From assembly GCA_022561415.1 (NCBI GenBank), contig JADFRH010000015.1:1-16550 (forward strand): a stretch of 16,550 bases of DNA, written 5' to 3'. Below are positions 1-6,261 of this stretch, piece after piece. A program made the position numbers and the translations under genes. The notes under the pieces are model-generated. The model was given only the letters and a program-made list of their open reading frames with translations. It did no database searches and was not told the DNA's origin. The stretch's first letter is position 1, and each line of letters begins with the position of its first letter. The stretch is from Planctomycetota bacterium (GTDB lineage: Bacteria; Planctomycetota; Phycisphaerae; UBA1845).

Positions 1-3000
1 CTGACTTCCTTGAGATGATGCCCTTCGAGCATCGGCGGCTCGTCGTGCAGGGCGAGCACCTGCCACAACGCCTCACGCCGCGAGAGACCCAACGATCGCA
101 TCGCATCGGCCGCCGCCAGCCGCGCCAGCGTAGCCCGCGCCGCGCCGGATCGATGGGCCAGATCCGTCACCGAAGTAAACGGTCGATCCCGCCCAGCCCG
201 CTCGATCCCCCCCACCTGCGCGGCCGATATACCCTTAACCAACCGCATCCCCAGCCGAACGGCCGGACCACGCAAACCCCACGAAGCAGAATCGCCCCCC
301 GATTCCTGCGTCCCTCCGTCCCTCCGTCCCTCCGTCCCTTCTTCCAACCGGCAATCATACCCGCTGTCATTCACATCCACGGCTCGCACCGCCACGCCGT
401 GCTCCCTCGCATCGCGCACGAGCTGAGCCGGCTGATAGAAACCCATCGGCAACGAGTTGAGAATCGATGCGCAAAACGCGGCCGGGTGATATCGCTTCAG
501 CCACGCGGATACATACACCAGCAAGGCAAACGAGGCCGCGTGACTTTCGGGGAATCCATATTCACCGAAGCCGGAAATCTGTTTGAAACATCGCTCGGCG
601 AATTCCTCCGACAGACCGTTGGCTTTCATGCCGGTGATGAGTTTCGTGCGAAACCCCTCGATCTCGCCGCTGCGTCGCCAGGCGCCCATCGCCCGGCGCA
701 GTTGGTCGGCCTCACCGGGCGTAAACCCGGCCGCAACCACGGCGAGGCGCATGGCCTGCTCTTGAAACAGCGGCACGCCGAGCGTGCGCGTAAGCACCTC
801 CTTGATCGCTTCATTGGGATAAGTCACCGGTTCGTCACCGGCGCGGCGCCTGAGGTAAGGGTGGACCATGCCGCCTTGAATCGGACCGGGGCGAACGATG
901 GCCACCTCGATGACCAGGTCGTAGAAGCATCGCGGCTTGAGCCTGGGCAGCATGCTCATCTGCGCCCGGCTCTCGATCTGAAAGACGCCGACGGTGTCGG
1001 CGCGGCAGATCATGTCGTAGACGGCCGGGTCTTCGGGGGGGACGTCACGAAGGGACGAAGGGATCAAGGGATCCAGGGATCTAGAGATCGAGGGAATGGG
1101 ATCACCGTTCCCGAAATATGCATCTATCGGGCCTCTTTGCTTCGTGGCTCCTTGCGTAGGCTGGTGATGAGCCCTTGTAGGATGCGTCTTGTTTCTTGAA
1201 TGGCCTCCATGATCGTTTCTGTCTCGCTCAGCATGTGGAGTTCGCCGGCGATAATCAACTGCGTCTCCAATTCCGCCAGCGAGCCTCGCGCGATCATCAG
1301 GAAATGGATATAGTCCGGGCGAGCCTGCCGCGCGTTGCCTTCTGCGATGTTGCTCGCCACCGAAACTGCCGCGCGTCTCATTTGTGATGTCAACCCATAT
1401 CTCTCCTCCATCGGCAGGTCTCGCGACACCTGATAGACGATCTTGGTCATCGCAATCGCTTTTTTCCAAACAATCAAGTCCCGAAACGTCATCTTGTTCA
1501 CCATAAGATTCTCTCCGTAAGTGATGTGTTTGTTCTTCCCTTGATCCCTCGCTCCCTCGATCCCTTGATCTCTTATTTTCGGCTCCCAAAAGCCGAAAGC
1601 ACTTATGTATCGCCGTCAGCATCCCCAGCGCGAGGCAGTCGATCTTCAGGATGCCCAGCGCGTCGATGTCGTCCTTGTCCCACTCGATGAAGGTTCGGTC
1701 AGGCATGGCCGCGTTCTCGATCGGGACCATCTCGCACAGCGGTCCACGTGTGATGACGAATCCGCCGACGTGCTGAGAGAGATGACGGGGAAAGCCGTTG
1801 ATCTGCCCGACCAGCTTGCGAAGCATACGTATGGTTCGATCGGACGGATCGATCCCCGTCTCGCGCACGAAGGATTCGGGCAGGACGTCCTTGTCCCACC
1901 AGTCGTGTTTTTTGGCGAGCACGCCGATGTGATCGAGCGACAAACCAAGCACCTTGCCGACGTCGCGAATGGCCGATCGAGGCCTGTAGGTGATCACCTC
2001 GGCCACGATGCCGGCGTGGTCTCGCCCGTACTTGTTGTAGATGTATTGGAACACCTCTTCGCGGCGCTCGTGCTCGAAATCGACGTCGATGTCGGGCGGC
2101 TCGTTACGCTCGGCACTGACGAACCGCTCGAAAAGCAGATCGCTGCGGTCGGGATCGACGCTGGTAATACCCAGGCAATAGCACACGGCCGAGTTCGCCG
2201 CACTGCCACGGCCCTGACACAAAATGTCGCGCGAGCGGGCGAACTGGACGATGTCCCAAACCGTCAGGAAATAGGGCTCGTAGGCGAGTTGGCCGATCAG
2301 CGTTAGCTCGTGCTCGATCAGCTTACGGACCTTGTCGGGCAGGCCGCCGGGGTAACGATCGCCGGCACCCGCCCACGCCAGCTCGGCCAGATATTCGTGC
2401 GGCGTTCGATCAGGCGGGCACAGCGCTTCGGGATACTCGTAGCAAAGCTCGTCGAGCGAAAAGTGGCAGCGGTCCGCCACCTCGATCGTTCGCGCGACGG
2501 CGCCGGGACAGTCGGTGAAGAGGCGCACGATCTCGTCGACGGGCTTGAGGTGTCGCTCGGCGTTGGCAAACAGCCGGGTGCCGGCCTCTTCGAGTGTGCA
2601 GCGCTCACGAATACACGTCAGCACGTCCTGCAAAAAACGCCGACCGGACCCGTGATAGTGTACGTCGTTGGAGGCAACCAACGGTATACCGACTTCGCGA
2701 GACAGCGCATCCATCTGCGCCAAGTAACGATCGTCATCGGACCCGCCGTGTACACTGACGGCCATATACAATCGATCACCGAAAATATCGCGATAGTCAG
2801 AAATCGTCTGAGCCGCGGGCTTCAGCCCGCGCGGTGTACCGGAAATAGTAGTTCCTCTTTCCCCCGAATCCCCGCGCAGGCTAAAGCCTGCGGCTCGGTT
2901 TGAATCAGCCGCTCCCTCACGGTCGCGGTACGGACCACCCCAGCGCCACGATCCCTCCGTCCCTTCGTCCCTTCGTCCCCTCGTCCCTCGATCCCTTGAC

Positions 3001-3467
3001 CCATTAGCATGCACCACCGCGATCAAACCCTCGTGCCACTCGGCTATGTCCGCAAGTGTTACCGCACACGAACCCTTCGCCGATCGAAGTCGCCCCTGCG
3101 TAATAATGCGACAGAACCGACCGTACGCCGCTCGATCCGTCGCGTAGAGCGTCACCGGCGGAGCATCCGTCGGTGTGATCTCGGCACCCACGATCAGTTT
3201 GAGGTGATGCGCCTTGGCCGCACAGTGCATACGAACCACGCCCGCAAGCGTGTTACGGTCGGTGATCGCCAGCGCGGCATAGCCGAGCCCGGCCGCCCGC
3301 TCAGCCAACTCCTCCGGGTGAGACGCGCCGCGAAGAAACGAAAAATTGCTCTTGCACCGCAGCTCGGCGTATCGGGCGGCGGACCGTTGCGGCCGGTTTG
3401 ATGAGTCGCTGCGCGGTACGCTCTTCCCCGGATGGGTACGTTTAACATAGTTCGGCCCGGCCGGCAT
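1..3467 (-). CDS. dnaE2: Error-prone DNA polymerase DnaE2 (ImuC), 3' end outside window, with large in-frame insertions
   Basis: Alpha subunit of a second, error-prone replicative-type polymerase that works with ImuA and ImuB in SOS translesion synthesis. The ATG at 3467 lies one base after the imuB stop (TGAGATG). From it 1,155 codons are open to the window edge without a stop. Seen in order: the PHP domain start (YAELRCKSNFSFLRGASHPEEL, from about residue 33), the palm motif PDIDVDF (D459, D461, D463), KIDCLALGML (D610, third catalytic Asp), DTVGVFQIESRAQMSMLPRL, VAIVRPGPIQGGMVHPYLRR and the fingers/HhH region GMRLVKGISAAQ near the edge. Three stretches do not belong to the family: residues about 155-220 (8-bp array plus REPIN-like repeat), 630-808 (four-helix-bundle element) and 1042-1052 (8-bp array). 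All keep the frame. The protein is therefore clearly longer than the usual roughly 1,050 residues. Identity is secure; whether the product is active is unknown. Confidence 0.93.
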   Translation of the reverse strand, partial: MPAGPNYVKRTHPGKSVPRSDSSNRPQRSAARYAELRCKSNFSFLRGASHPEELAERAAGLGYAALAITDRNTLAGVVRMHCAAKAHHLKLIVGAEITPTDAPPVTLYATDRAAYGRFCRIITQGRLRSAKGSCAVTLADIAEWHEGLIAVVHANGSRDRGTRGRRDEGTEGSWRWGGPYRDREGAADSNRAAGFSLRGDSGERGTTISGTPRGLKPAAQTISDYRDIFGDRLYMAVSVHGGSDDDRYLAQMDALSREVGIPLVASNDVHYHGSGRRFLQDVLTCIRERCTLEEAGTRLFANAERHLKPVDEIVRLFTDCPGAVARTIEVADRCHFSLDELCYEYPEALCPPDRTPHEYLAELAWAGAGDRYPGGLPDKVRKLIEHELTLIGQLAYEPYFLTVWDIVQFARSRDILCQGRGSAANSAVCYCLGITSVDPDRSDLLFERFVSAERNEPPDIDVDFEHERREEVFQYIYNKYGRDHAGIVAEVITYRPRSAIRDVGKVLGLSLDHIGVLAKKHDWWDKDVLPESFVRETGIDPSDRTIRMLRKLVGQINGFPRHLSQHVGGFVITRGPLCEMVPIENAAMPDRTFIEWDKDDIDALGILKIDCLALGMLTAIHKCFRLLGAENKRSRDRGSEGSREEQTHHLRRESYGEQDDVSGLDCLEKSDCDDQDRLSGVARPADGGEIWVDITNETRGSFGGEQHRRRQRAAGSPGLYPFPDDRARLAGGIGDAVDYRRRTPHAERDRNDHGGHSRNKTHPTRAHHQPTQGATKQRGPIDAYFGNGDPIPSISRSLDPLIPSSLRDVPPEDPAVYDMICRADTVGVFQIESRAQMSMLPRLKPRCFYDLVIEVAIVRPGPIQGGMVHPYLRRRAGDEPVTYPNEAIKEVLTRTLGVPLFQEQAMRLAVVAAGFTPGEADQLRRAMGAWRRSGEIEGFRTKLITGMKANGLSEEFAERCFKQISGFGEYGFPESHAASFALLVYVSAWLKRYHPAAFCASILNSLPMGFYQPAQLVRDAREHGVAVRAVDVNDSGYDCRLEEGTEGRRDGGTQESGGDSASWGLRGPAVRLGMRLVKGISAAQVGGIERAGRDRPFTSVTDLAHRSGAARATLARLAAADAMRSLGLSRREALWQVLALHDEPPMLEGHHLKEV
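309..343 (-). repeat. 8-bp tandem array in dnaE2 (purine-rich on coding strand)
   Basis: Three to four units of the GGGACGGA type on the minus strand, translated in frame as GTEGRRDGGTQ near the C-terminal part of DnaE2. The 8-bp step is clear on the plus strand as TCCCTCCG repeats. Confidence 0.8.
1049..1095 (+). repeat. 8-bp tandem array, the only one with the purine strand opposite to the coding strand
   Basis: Units GGGACGAA, GGGATCAA, GGGATCCA, GGGATCTA and a diverged last unit read on the plus strand. It forms the 3' arm of the nested element. In the dnaE2 frame it reads as SLDPLIPSSL without a stop, although another frame contains TGA. Confidence 0.85.
1124..1504 (-). CDS. Four-helix-bundle protein of the 23S rRNA intervening-sequence (IVP/S23) family, nested in dnaE2
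   Basis: Product of 126 residues. It matches the family consensus along its length: FRDLIVWKKA at residues 6-15, LPMEERYGLTSQMRRAA, the hallmark SVASNIAEGNARQ and FLMIARGSLAELETQL. The family forms pentameric four-helix bundles. It is found in spirochaete 23S rRNA intervening sequences and, as Avd, in diversity-generating retroelements; its molecular job outside retroelements is not established. The ATG at 1504 has GGAGAG seven bases upstream. The gene lies in the same strand as dnaE2 but in a shifted frame (its ATG starts one base into a dnaE2 codon), so the same 381 bp are open in both frames. No reverse transcriptase or template repeat is visible nearby, so I do not read it as part of a retroelement. 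Confidence 0.88.
   Translation of the reverse strand: MVNKMTFRDLIVWKKAIAMTKIVYQVSRDLPMEERYGLTSQMRRAAVSVASNIAEGNARQARPDYIHFLMIARGSLAELETQLIIAGELHMLSETETIMEAIQETRRILQGLITSLRKEPRSKEAR
1535..1574 (-). repeat. 8-bp tandem array, 5' arm of the nested element
   Basis: Units GGGATCGA, GGGAGCGA and GGGATCAA on the minus strand, just upstream of the ribosome binding site of the four-helix-bundle gene. Complementary to the array at 1049-1095. Confidence 0.85.
2810..2897. repeat. REPIN-like pair of inverted palindromes inside dnaE2
   Basis: Two related 27-base palindromic units face each other. The left reads GAGCCGCGGGCTTCAGCCCG on the plus strand; the right, on the minus strand, reads GAGCCGCAGGCTTTAGCCTG. 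Each can fold (stems GCGGGCT/AGCCCGC and CGCAGGCT/AGCCTGCG) and the pair can fold together. This is the layout of REP doublets (REPINs) moved by RAYT-type transposases. Next to it at about 2903-2938 is a further sequence, CGCTCCCTCACGGTCGCGG, that I recall as repeated in planctomycetes. All of it is translated in frame in DnaE2. No transposase is in the window. Confidence 0.65.
2950..3003 (-). repeat. 8-bp tandem array in the PHP-domain part of dnaE2
   Basis: Six to seven units (GGGATCGA, GGGACGAG, then GGGACGAA and GGGACGGA types) on the minus strand, translated as GSRDRGTRGRRDEGTEGS. It is followed on the coding strand by other repeat material down to 2810. Confidence 0.85.
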
Positions 3468-3468
3468 C

Positions 3469-5019
3469 TCAATCGAACCACCCGTGCAAAAACCATCGCG
3501 CCGTGTCGCGATCGCGGAAGAGCCAGCAGCGCCGACCGTCCTCCGTCGCGGCGCGGTAATAGTCACGCCTAATGTGCGGACCCCGCCACCAACCCGTTTC
3601 GATCCGCTCCGGCCCGACGCTGTTTACGATGATGTGCTGCTCGCCGCTGACGCGAAAGGCGATCGGCGGTCCCTCGGGCACGACGGTGGTAGCGGCCACT
3701 TCGAGCGGACGGGAAAGCAGGCGAAGCGGTCTGATCCGTCCCTTCGTCCCTCCGTCCCTCGATCCCTTTTCTCCTCCGACCAGCGGTACGTAGCGAAACG
3801 CTCGCTCCGGCTGGTGTTCGCTGAGTAATTCCGGCTTGACGATCGCGCCTGTGCCGAGTCGAGCGGCCAGGCGATCCAACAGATCGCCCAGCGCCTTGGC
3901 ATCCCGCGAGTCCGTGGCGAACAGCTCCTCCTGCCGGCCGTCGAGGCGCTCGACGCGGCGCGTCCACAACATAAGAGAATCGACCGGGGCGGGCAGGCGG
4001 AGCTTGTCGAGCAAAACGCGCAGCAGCAAATAAAGATGCCTCGCCGATCGCGTCGGCTGCGACAGGCTGACCGGCAGTGTCACGGTCCGCGTCTGAAATC
4101 CCTGCTCGGTTTCTACATCCGGGCAGTAAAACGTAACGAACAGTTGGCTCACACCGGCCACCCGTTTCGCCAGAGTCTCACAGAATCGTTCGAGCGTTCG
4201 GTGAAGCGCCTCTTGCAGAATATCCATGCGCGTGGTGGGTGCGCCGAAGTGACACCTTTCTGTCAGTACCGGCTCCGGGCGATATGGCGTCAACACCTCC
4301 GGCAGGTCGCCCAGGGCTTGATCCAAACGGTCAAGCGCGGCCTCACCGAACCGCGACGCCAACGAAGAACGAGGCAGGTGCAGCAGTGACGCAACCGTCT
4401 CCACGCCGACCAGGCTCAGGGCGGCCGTGGTCTTTTCGTCGATGCGCAGCGACCACACCGGCAGAAGAAGGAGGTCGACCGCGACCTGACCTGGGGTAGA
4501 GATGAACCTATTCGAGGGATGGGCGTGGGCGATCGCCCAGGCGGCGCCGGGCGTATCGGCGATCGCACCGTGGGCGGTAAAGCCCTGATCGCGCAGATCG
4601 TCGATCGCCTGGCCAAGAAGATTCTCCTCGCCGCCGAACAGATGCTCACACCCGGTGACGTCGACAAAGAGGGCGTCGCTATCCTCGATGTGAACGACCG
4701 GTGAGAGCAACATCGCCCAGACAGCCAATGCTTCCAACTGGCGGCGGTCGGCCGCCGGGTCATCGTCGTGGGTGATAAGTTGCGGGGCGATCGCCTTGGC
4801 GTCGGCCAATGTCTGACCCGGTCGAAGGCGAAGGTCATACGCCACCCGGTTAACGTGAACGATTCGCAACACACCGGCCCGCGGAACGATGATAACAACA
4901 GGAACGACCACACGACTTGATCGCGCCGTTCCTGTGTCCCTGTGTCCCTTCTTCTCTCGATCCCTCAATCCCTCGATCCCTTGATCTCTTTTCTCCCTCG
5001 ATCCCTCGATAGAGTCCAT
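3469..5019 (-). CDS. imuB: ImuB, inactive Y-family polymerase-like mutasome protein; native N-terminus is out of frame
   Basis: ImuB links DnaE2 to the sliding clamp during damage-induced mutagenesis and has no polymerase activity of its own. The 516-residue frame given here shows the family core: VNRVAYDLRLRPGQTLADAKAIAPQL, LLSPVVHIEDSDALFVDVTGCEHLFGG, a little-finger-like region and the C-terminal block RDYYRAATEDGRRCWLFRD. The first 35 or so residues (MDSIEGSREKRDQGIEG...) are translated 8-bp repeat, not family sequence, so this ATG is only the first start available in this frame. The true family N-terminus is encoded upstream in another frame (4965-5156). A second array adds about 12 residues near residue 415 (EKGSRDGGTKGR). 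It follows imuA in the same frame directly after its TAG and ends one base before dnaE2. Identity is secure; integrity is doubtful. Confidence 0.87.
   Translation of the reverse strand: MDSIEGSREKRDQGIEGLRDREKKGHRDTGTARSSRVVVPVVIIVPRAGVLRIVHVNRVAYDLRLRPGQTLADAKAIAPQLITHDDDPAADRRQLEALAVWAMLLSPVVHIEDSDALFVDVTGCEHLFGGEENLLGQAIDDLRDQGFTAHGAIADTPGAAWAIAHAHPSNRFISTPGQVAVDLLLLPVWSLRIDEKTTAALSLVGVETVASLLHLPRSSLASRFGEAALDRLDQALGDLPEVLTPYRPEPVLTERCHFGAPTTRMDILQEALHRTLERFCETLAKRVAGVSQLFVTFYCPDVETEQGFQTRTVTLPVSLSQPTRSARHLYLLLRVLLDKLRLPAPVDSLMLWTRRVERLDGRQEELFATDSRDAKALGDLLDRLAARLGTGAIVKPELLSEHQPERAFRYVPLVGGEKGSRDGGTKGRIRPLRLLSRPLEVAATTVVPEGPPIAFRVSGEQHIIVNSVGPERIETGWWRGPHIRRDYYRAATEDGRRCWLFRDRDTARWFLHGWFD
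3733..3773 (-). repeat. 8-bp tandem array in the 3' part of imuB
   Basis: About four units (GGGATCGA, GGGACGGA, GGGACGAA types) on the minus strand, translated in frame as EKGSRDGGTKGR between core ImuB sequence blocks. Confidence 0.8.
4931..5010 (-). repeat. 8-bp tandem array at the start of imuB, at the frame break
   Basis: About ten units on the minus strand, interrupted by GAGAAAAGAGATC and GAGAAGAA. Units include GGGATCGA, GGGATCAA, GGGATTGA and GGGACACA. The GGGATTGA unit supplies the TGA that ends the native ImuB start frame. Confidence 0.85.
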
Positions 5020-5020
5020 C

Positions 5021-5048
5021 CCCCACCCCTGCTGACGCAGGGATGGGG
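5021..5048 (-). repeat. Hairpin repeat, copy 1 (GGTGCCCCATCCC family)
   Basis: Plus strand CCCCACCCCTGC, loop TGAC, then GCAGGGATGGGG: a 12-bp stem with one mismatch. On the minus strand it starts GGTGCCCCATCCCTGC, matching the other two copies with opposite orientation. It lies in the out-of-frame ImuB leader. Confidence 0.65.
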
Positions 5049-5056
5049 CACCTGCT

Positions 5057-5092
5057 GTGTCCCTACGTCCCTTCGTCCCTTCGTCCCTTCCC
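5057..5092 (-). repeat. 8-bp tandem array between imuA stop and imuB
   Basis: About four units (GGGAAGGGACGAA, GGGACGAA, GGGACGTA, GGGACACA) directly after the imuA TAG on the minus strand. A change in unit number here would also change the frame of the native ImuB start. Confidence 0.8.
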
Positions 5093-6261
5093 TAGGCGCG
5101 TTTTGCAGACGATCGCTCGATAGAAAGGGCATGTACAGGCAAAGCACCCGCTTCATGATGCAAATCCACCAACAACGGTTCCGCGGGCATCCCTTCCCGA
5201 ACTTTCAACAAGGTGATGCGACAAAGATAGATCTCGTCGGTAGGTGCCCCATCCCTTCCGAAGGAAGGGGTGGGGGAACGATTGGGTGGTGCAAGTGCTC
5301 CATCCCTCCGTCCTTCCGTCCCTGTGTCCCTTCGTCCCTCCGTCCCTTCGCCCCTCCGTCCCTGTGTCCCTCCGTCCCTCGATCCCTTGATCCCTCGTTC
5401 CCTTGATCCCTCGATCCCTCTGCTGCTTCGTCCCTCCGTCCCTATGTCCCTTCTTCTCCTCGCCCCCTCCACCAACATCTGCACCGCGGCAAAGCTCTTG
5501 ATGCGCGGATGGGCCGGTCGCAGGATCAGGCCGATCGCGCCGCTGCTCTCGGCCGCCAGTTGCAACCGACGCGACAGACGCTCGTCGAGATGCCTAAGCG
5601 TCGCGATCACCACGGCCACGCCCGGGCAGCGAAGCGATTGATCCACAGCCCAAAAGGCATCTTGCTCATTGGTCGTGCGAATGACGATGATTCGATCGAG
5701 CGAGACGCCATGCCGGACGACCGCCGGCGGATAAAAATCCCCACAAACATCGACCACCACAATCTTGCGCGGGTGCCCCATTCCTTCCGAAGGAAGGGGT
5801 GGGAGAACGATTCGTCGGTGCGAGCGATCTGACCCGTTGTCCCTCGATCCCTCGATCCCTTGATCCCTTGATCCCTTCTCCCTCCCCACCCGCATGGCCA
5901 GCGTCATCGACCCGGCCCCCGGCCCGTCGGAGAGAATCTCGGTGATCGCGCCGCAGGGCAGCCCACCGCCGGGCAGCCGGGCGTCGATCCGCACCAACCC
6001 CATGGGCACAACCCGCCGCGTCCACCCGGCCCGTCGTGCCTGGCTTCGACGGTGCTCCTCCAGCTTCGCCCGAAGCCCCAGCACAACCTCGTCCATCACG
6101 TGCGATCGCGTTGCCTCTCGATCTCTCGATCCCTTTGTCCCTTCGTCCCTCCGTCCCTCCGTCCTTTTTTCCTCGCGTCCCTCCGTCCCTCCGTCCCTAT
6201 TCCTCTCGATCCCTAGCTCCCTCAATCCCTCGATCCCTTCTCCAACGGTTGCAACCAACAT
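5092..6261 (-). CDS. imuA: ImuA, RecA-like mutasome protein with three in-frame repeat insertions
   Basis: ImuA is a RecA-fold protein, without an intact ATPase site, that supports ImuB and DnaE2 in SOS mutagenesis. Family blocks seen: LRAKLEEHRRSQARRAGW, RIDARLPGGGLPCGAITEI, KIVVVDVCGDFYPPAVV, DQSLRCPGVAVVIATLRHLDE and the end block RITLLKVREGMPAEPLLVDL. They are interrupted by translated 8-bp arrays (GSRDQGIEGSRD and a long GTEGRRD-type run) and by two hairpin repeats, so it is longer than the usual 230-270 residues. I chose the ATG at 6261 because AAGG lies seven bases upstream and a promoter-like sequence lies about 110 bases before it. The ATG at 6096 (MDEVVLGLRAKL) fits the family N-terminus better but lacks a close ribosome binding site; the stretch between the two starts is mostly repeat. 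It ends at TAG 5092-5094, and ImuB's native start overlaps it. Confidence 0.85.
   Translation of the reverse strand: MLVATVGEGIEGLRELGIERNRDGGTEGREEKRTEGRRDEGTKGSRDREATRSHVMDEVVLGLRAKLEEHRRSQARRAGWTRRVVPMGLVRIDARLPGGGLPCGAITEILSDGPGAGSMTLAMRVGREKGSRDQGIEGSRDNGSDRSHRRIVLPPLPSEGMGHPRKIVVVDVCGDFYPPAVVRHGVSLDRIIVIRTTNEQDAFWAVDQSLRCPGVAVVIATLRHLDERLSRRLQLAAESSGAIGLILRPAHPRIKSFAAVQMLVEGARRRRDIGTEGRSSRGIEGSRERGIKGSRDGGTQGRRGEGTEGRRDTGTEGRRDGALAPPNRSPTPSFGRDGAPTDEIYLCRITLLKVREGMPAEPLLVDLHHEAGALPVHALSIERSSAKRA
5247..5275 (+). repeat. Hairpin repeat, copy 2, inside imuA
   Basis: CCCCATCCCTTCC, loop GAA, GGAAGGGGTGGGG. The preceding GGTG and the following GGAACGATT are shared with copy 3. Translated in frame in ImuA as the segment around NRSPTPSFGRDGAP. 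It directly abuts the longest 8-bp array. Confidence 0.7.
5300..5459 (-). repeat. Longest 8-bp tandem array, inside imuA
   Basis: From 5304, fourteen units follow with a strict 8-base step on the plus strand (CCCTCCGT, CCTTCCGT, CCCTGTGT, CCCTTCGT and so on, turning to CCCTCGAT and CCCTTGAT), then a 16-base interruption and further units. Translated in ImuA as a long GTEGRRD/GIEGSRD run. The changing middle bases show old, diverged units rather than fresh expansion. Confidence 0.9.
5776..5803 (+). repeat. Hairpin repeat, copy 3, inside imuA
   Basis: CCCCATTCCTTCC, loop GAA, GGAAGGGGTGGG, with the same flanks as copy 2 (GGTG before, GAACGATT after). Translated in ImuA as IVLPPLPSEGMGHPR. It lies about 35 bases from another 8-bp array. 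Confidence 0.7.
5839..5884 (-). repeat. 8-bp tandem array inside imuA, central
   Basis: About five units of GGGATCAA and GGGATCGA on the minus strand, nearly uniform and so perhaps younger than the others. Translated in frame as EKGSRDQGIEGSRDNG. Confidence 0.85.
6115..6242 (-). repeat. 8-bp tandem array near the 5' end of imuA
   Basis: About twelve to thirteen partly diverged units on the minus strand (GGGATCGA, GGGATTGA, GGGAGCTA, GGGACGGA, GGGACGAA). It lies between the two possible imuA starts at 6261 and 6096, so it is either translated or part of the leader. Confidence 0.85.

Larger units (their letters stand above)
1047..1576 (-). mobile_element. Intervening-sequence-like element inside dnaE2: inverted 8-bp-repeat arms around a four-helix-bundle gene
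   Basis: The positions 1062-1095 and 1537-1570 form a 34-bp imperfect inverted repeat (29 of 34 positions match by hand alignment; the first 12, GATCAAGGGATC, are perfect). It encloses 441 bp with one complete gene. The arms are made of the same 8-bp unit found elsewhere in the operon, but only here do two arrays face each other. The element sits between LIGHT-independent family blocks of DnaE2 (KIDCLALGML...RLLG and PPEDPAVYDM), where relatives have a short linker. Host codons start at positions congruent to 2 mod 3 on both sides, so the net insertion is a multiple of three. In the host frame I found no stop between 1013 and 1620. Elements with pairing ends and this protein family are known as 23S rRNA intervening sequences; that this one is mobile or excised from RNA is inference. 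Confidence 0.6.
4965..5156 (-). pseudogene. imuB: Out-of-frame N-terminal segment of ImuB, truncated inside an 8-bp repeat array
   Basis: The ATG at 5156 begins MKRVLCLYMPFLSSDRLQ, the expected first beta strand and start of ImuB, preceded by GGTGG nine bases upstream. It overlaps the last 65 bases of imuA, as expected in a coupled operon. After residue 20 the frame runs through two 8-bp arrays and a hairpin repeat and stops at a TGA created by a variant unit, GGGATTGA. The rest of ImuB is in the other frame. The distance from 5156 to 5019 is 137 bases; removing one 8-bp unit (129) or adding two (153) makes it a multiple of three and I see no stop in the joined frame. It may be an off-state of a variable repeat, a decayed gene or an assembly error. 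Confidence 0.7.

Noticed and set aside
15..1199. Long plus-strand frame opposite dnaE2
   Set aside because: No recognisable domain; the minus strand encodes clear DnaE2 motifs over the same bases.
1047..1576. Diversity-generating retroelement, because Avd belongs to the same four-helix family
   Set aside because: No reverse transcriptase, template repeat or variable repeat was seen in the window.
5300..5459. CRISPR array
   Set aside because: The period is 8 bp with no spacers, and units diverge in the middle bases; it is a simple tandem repeat in a coding frame.
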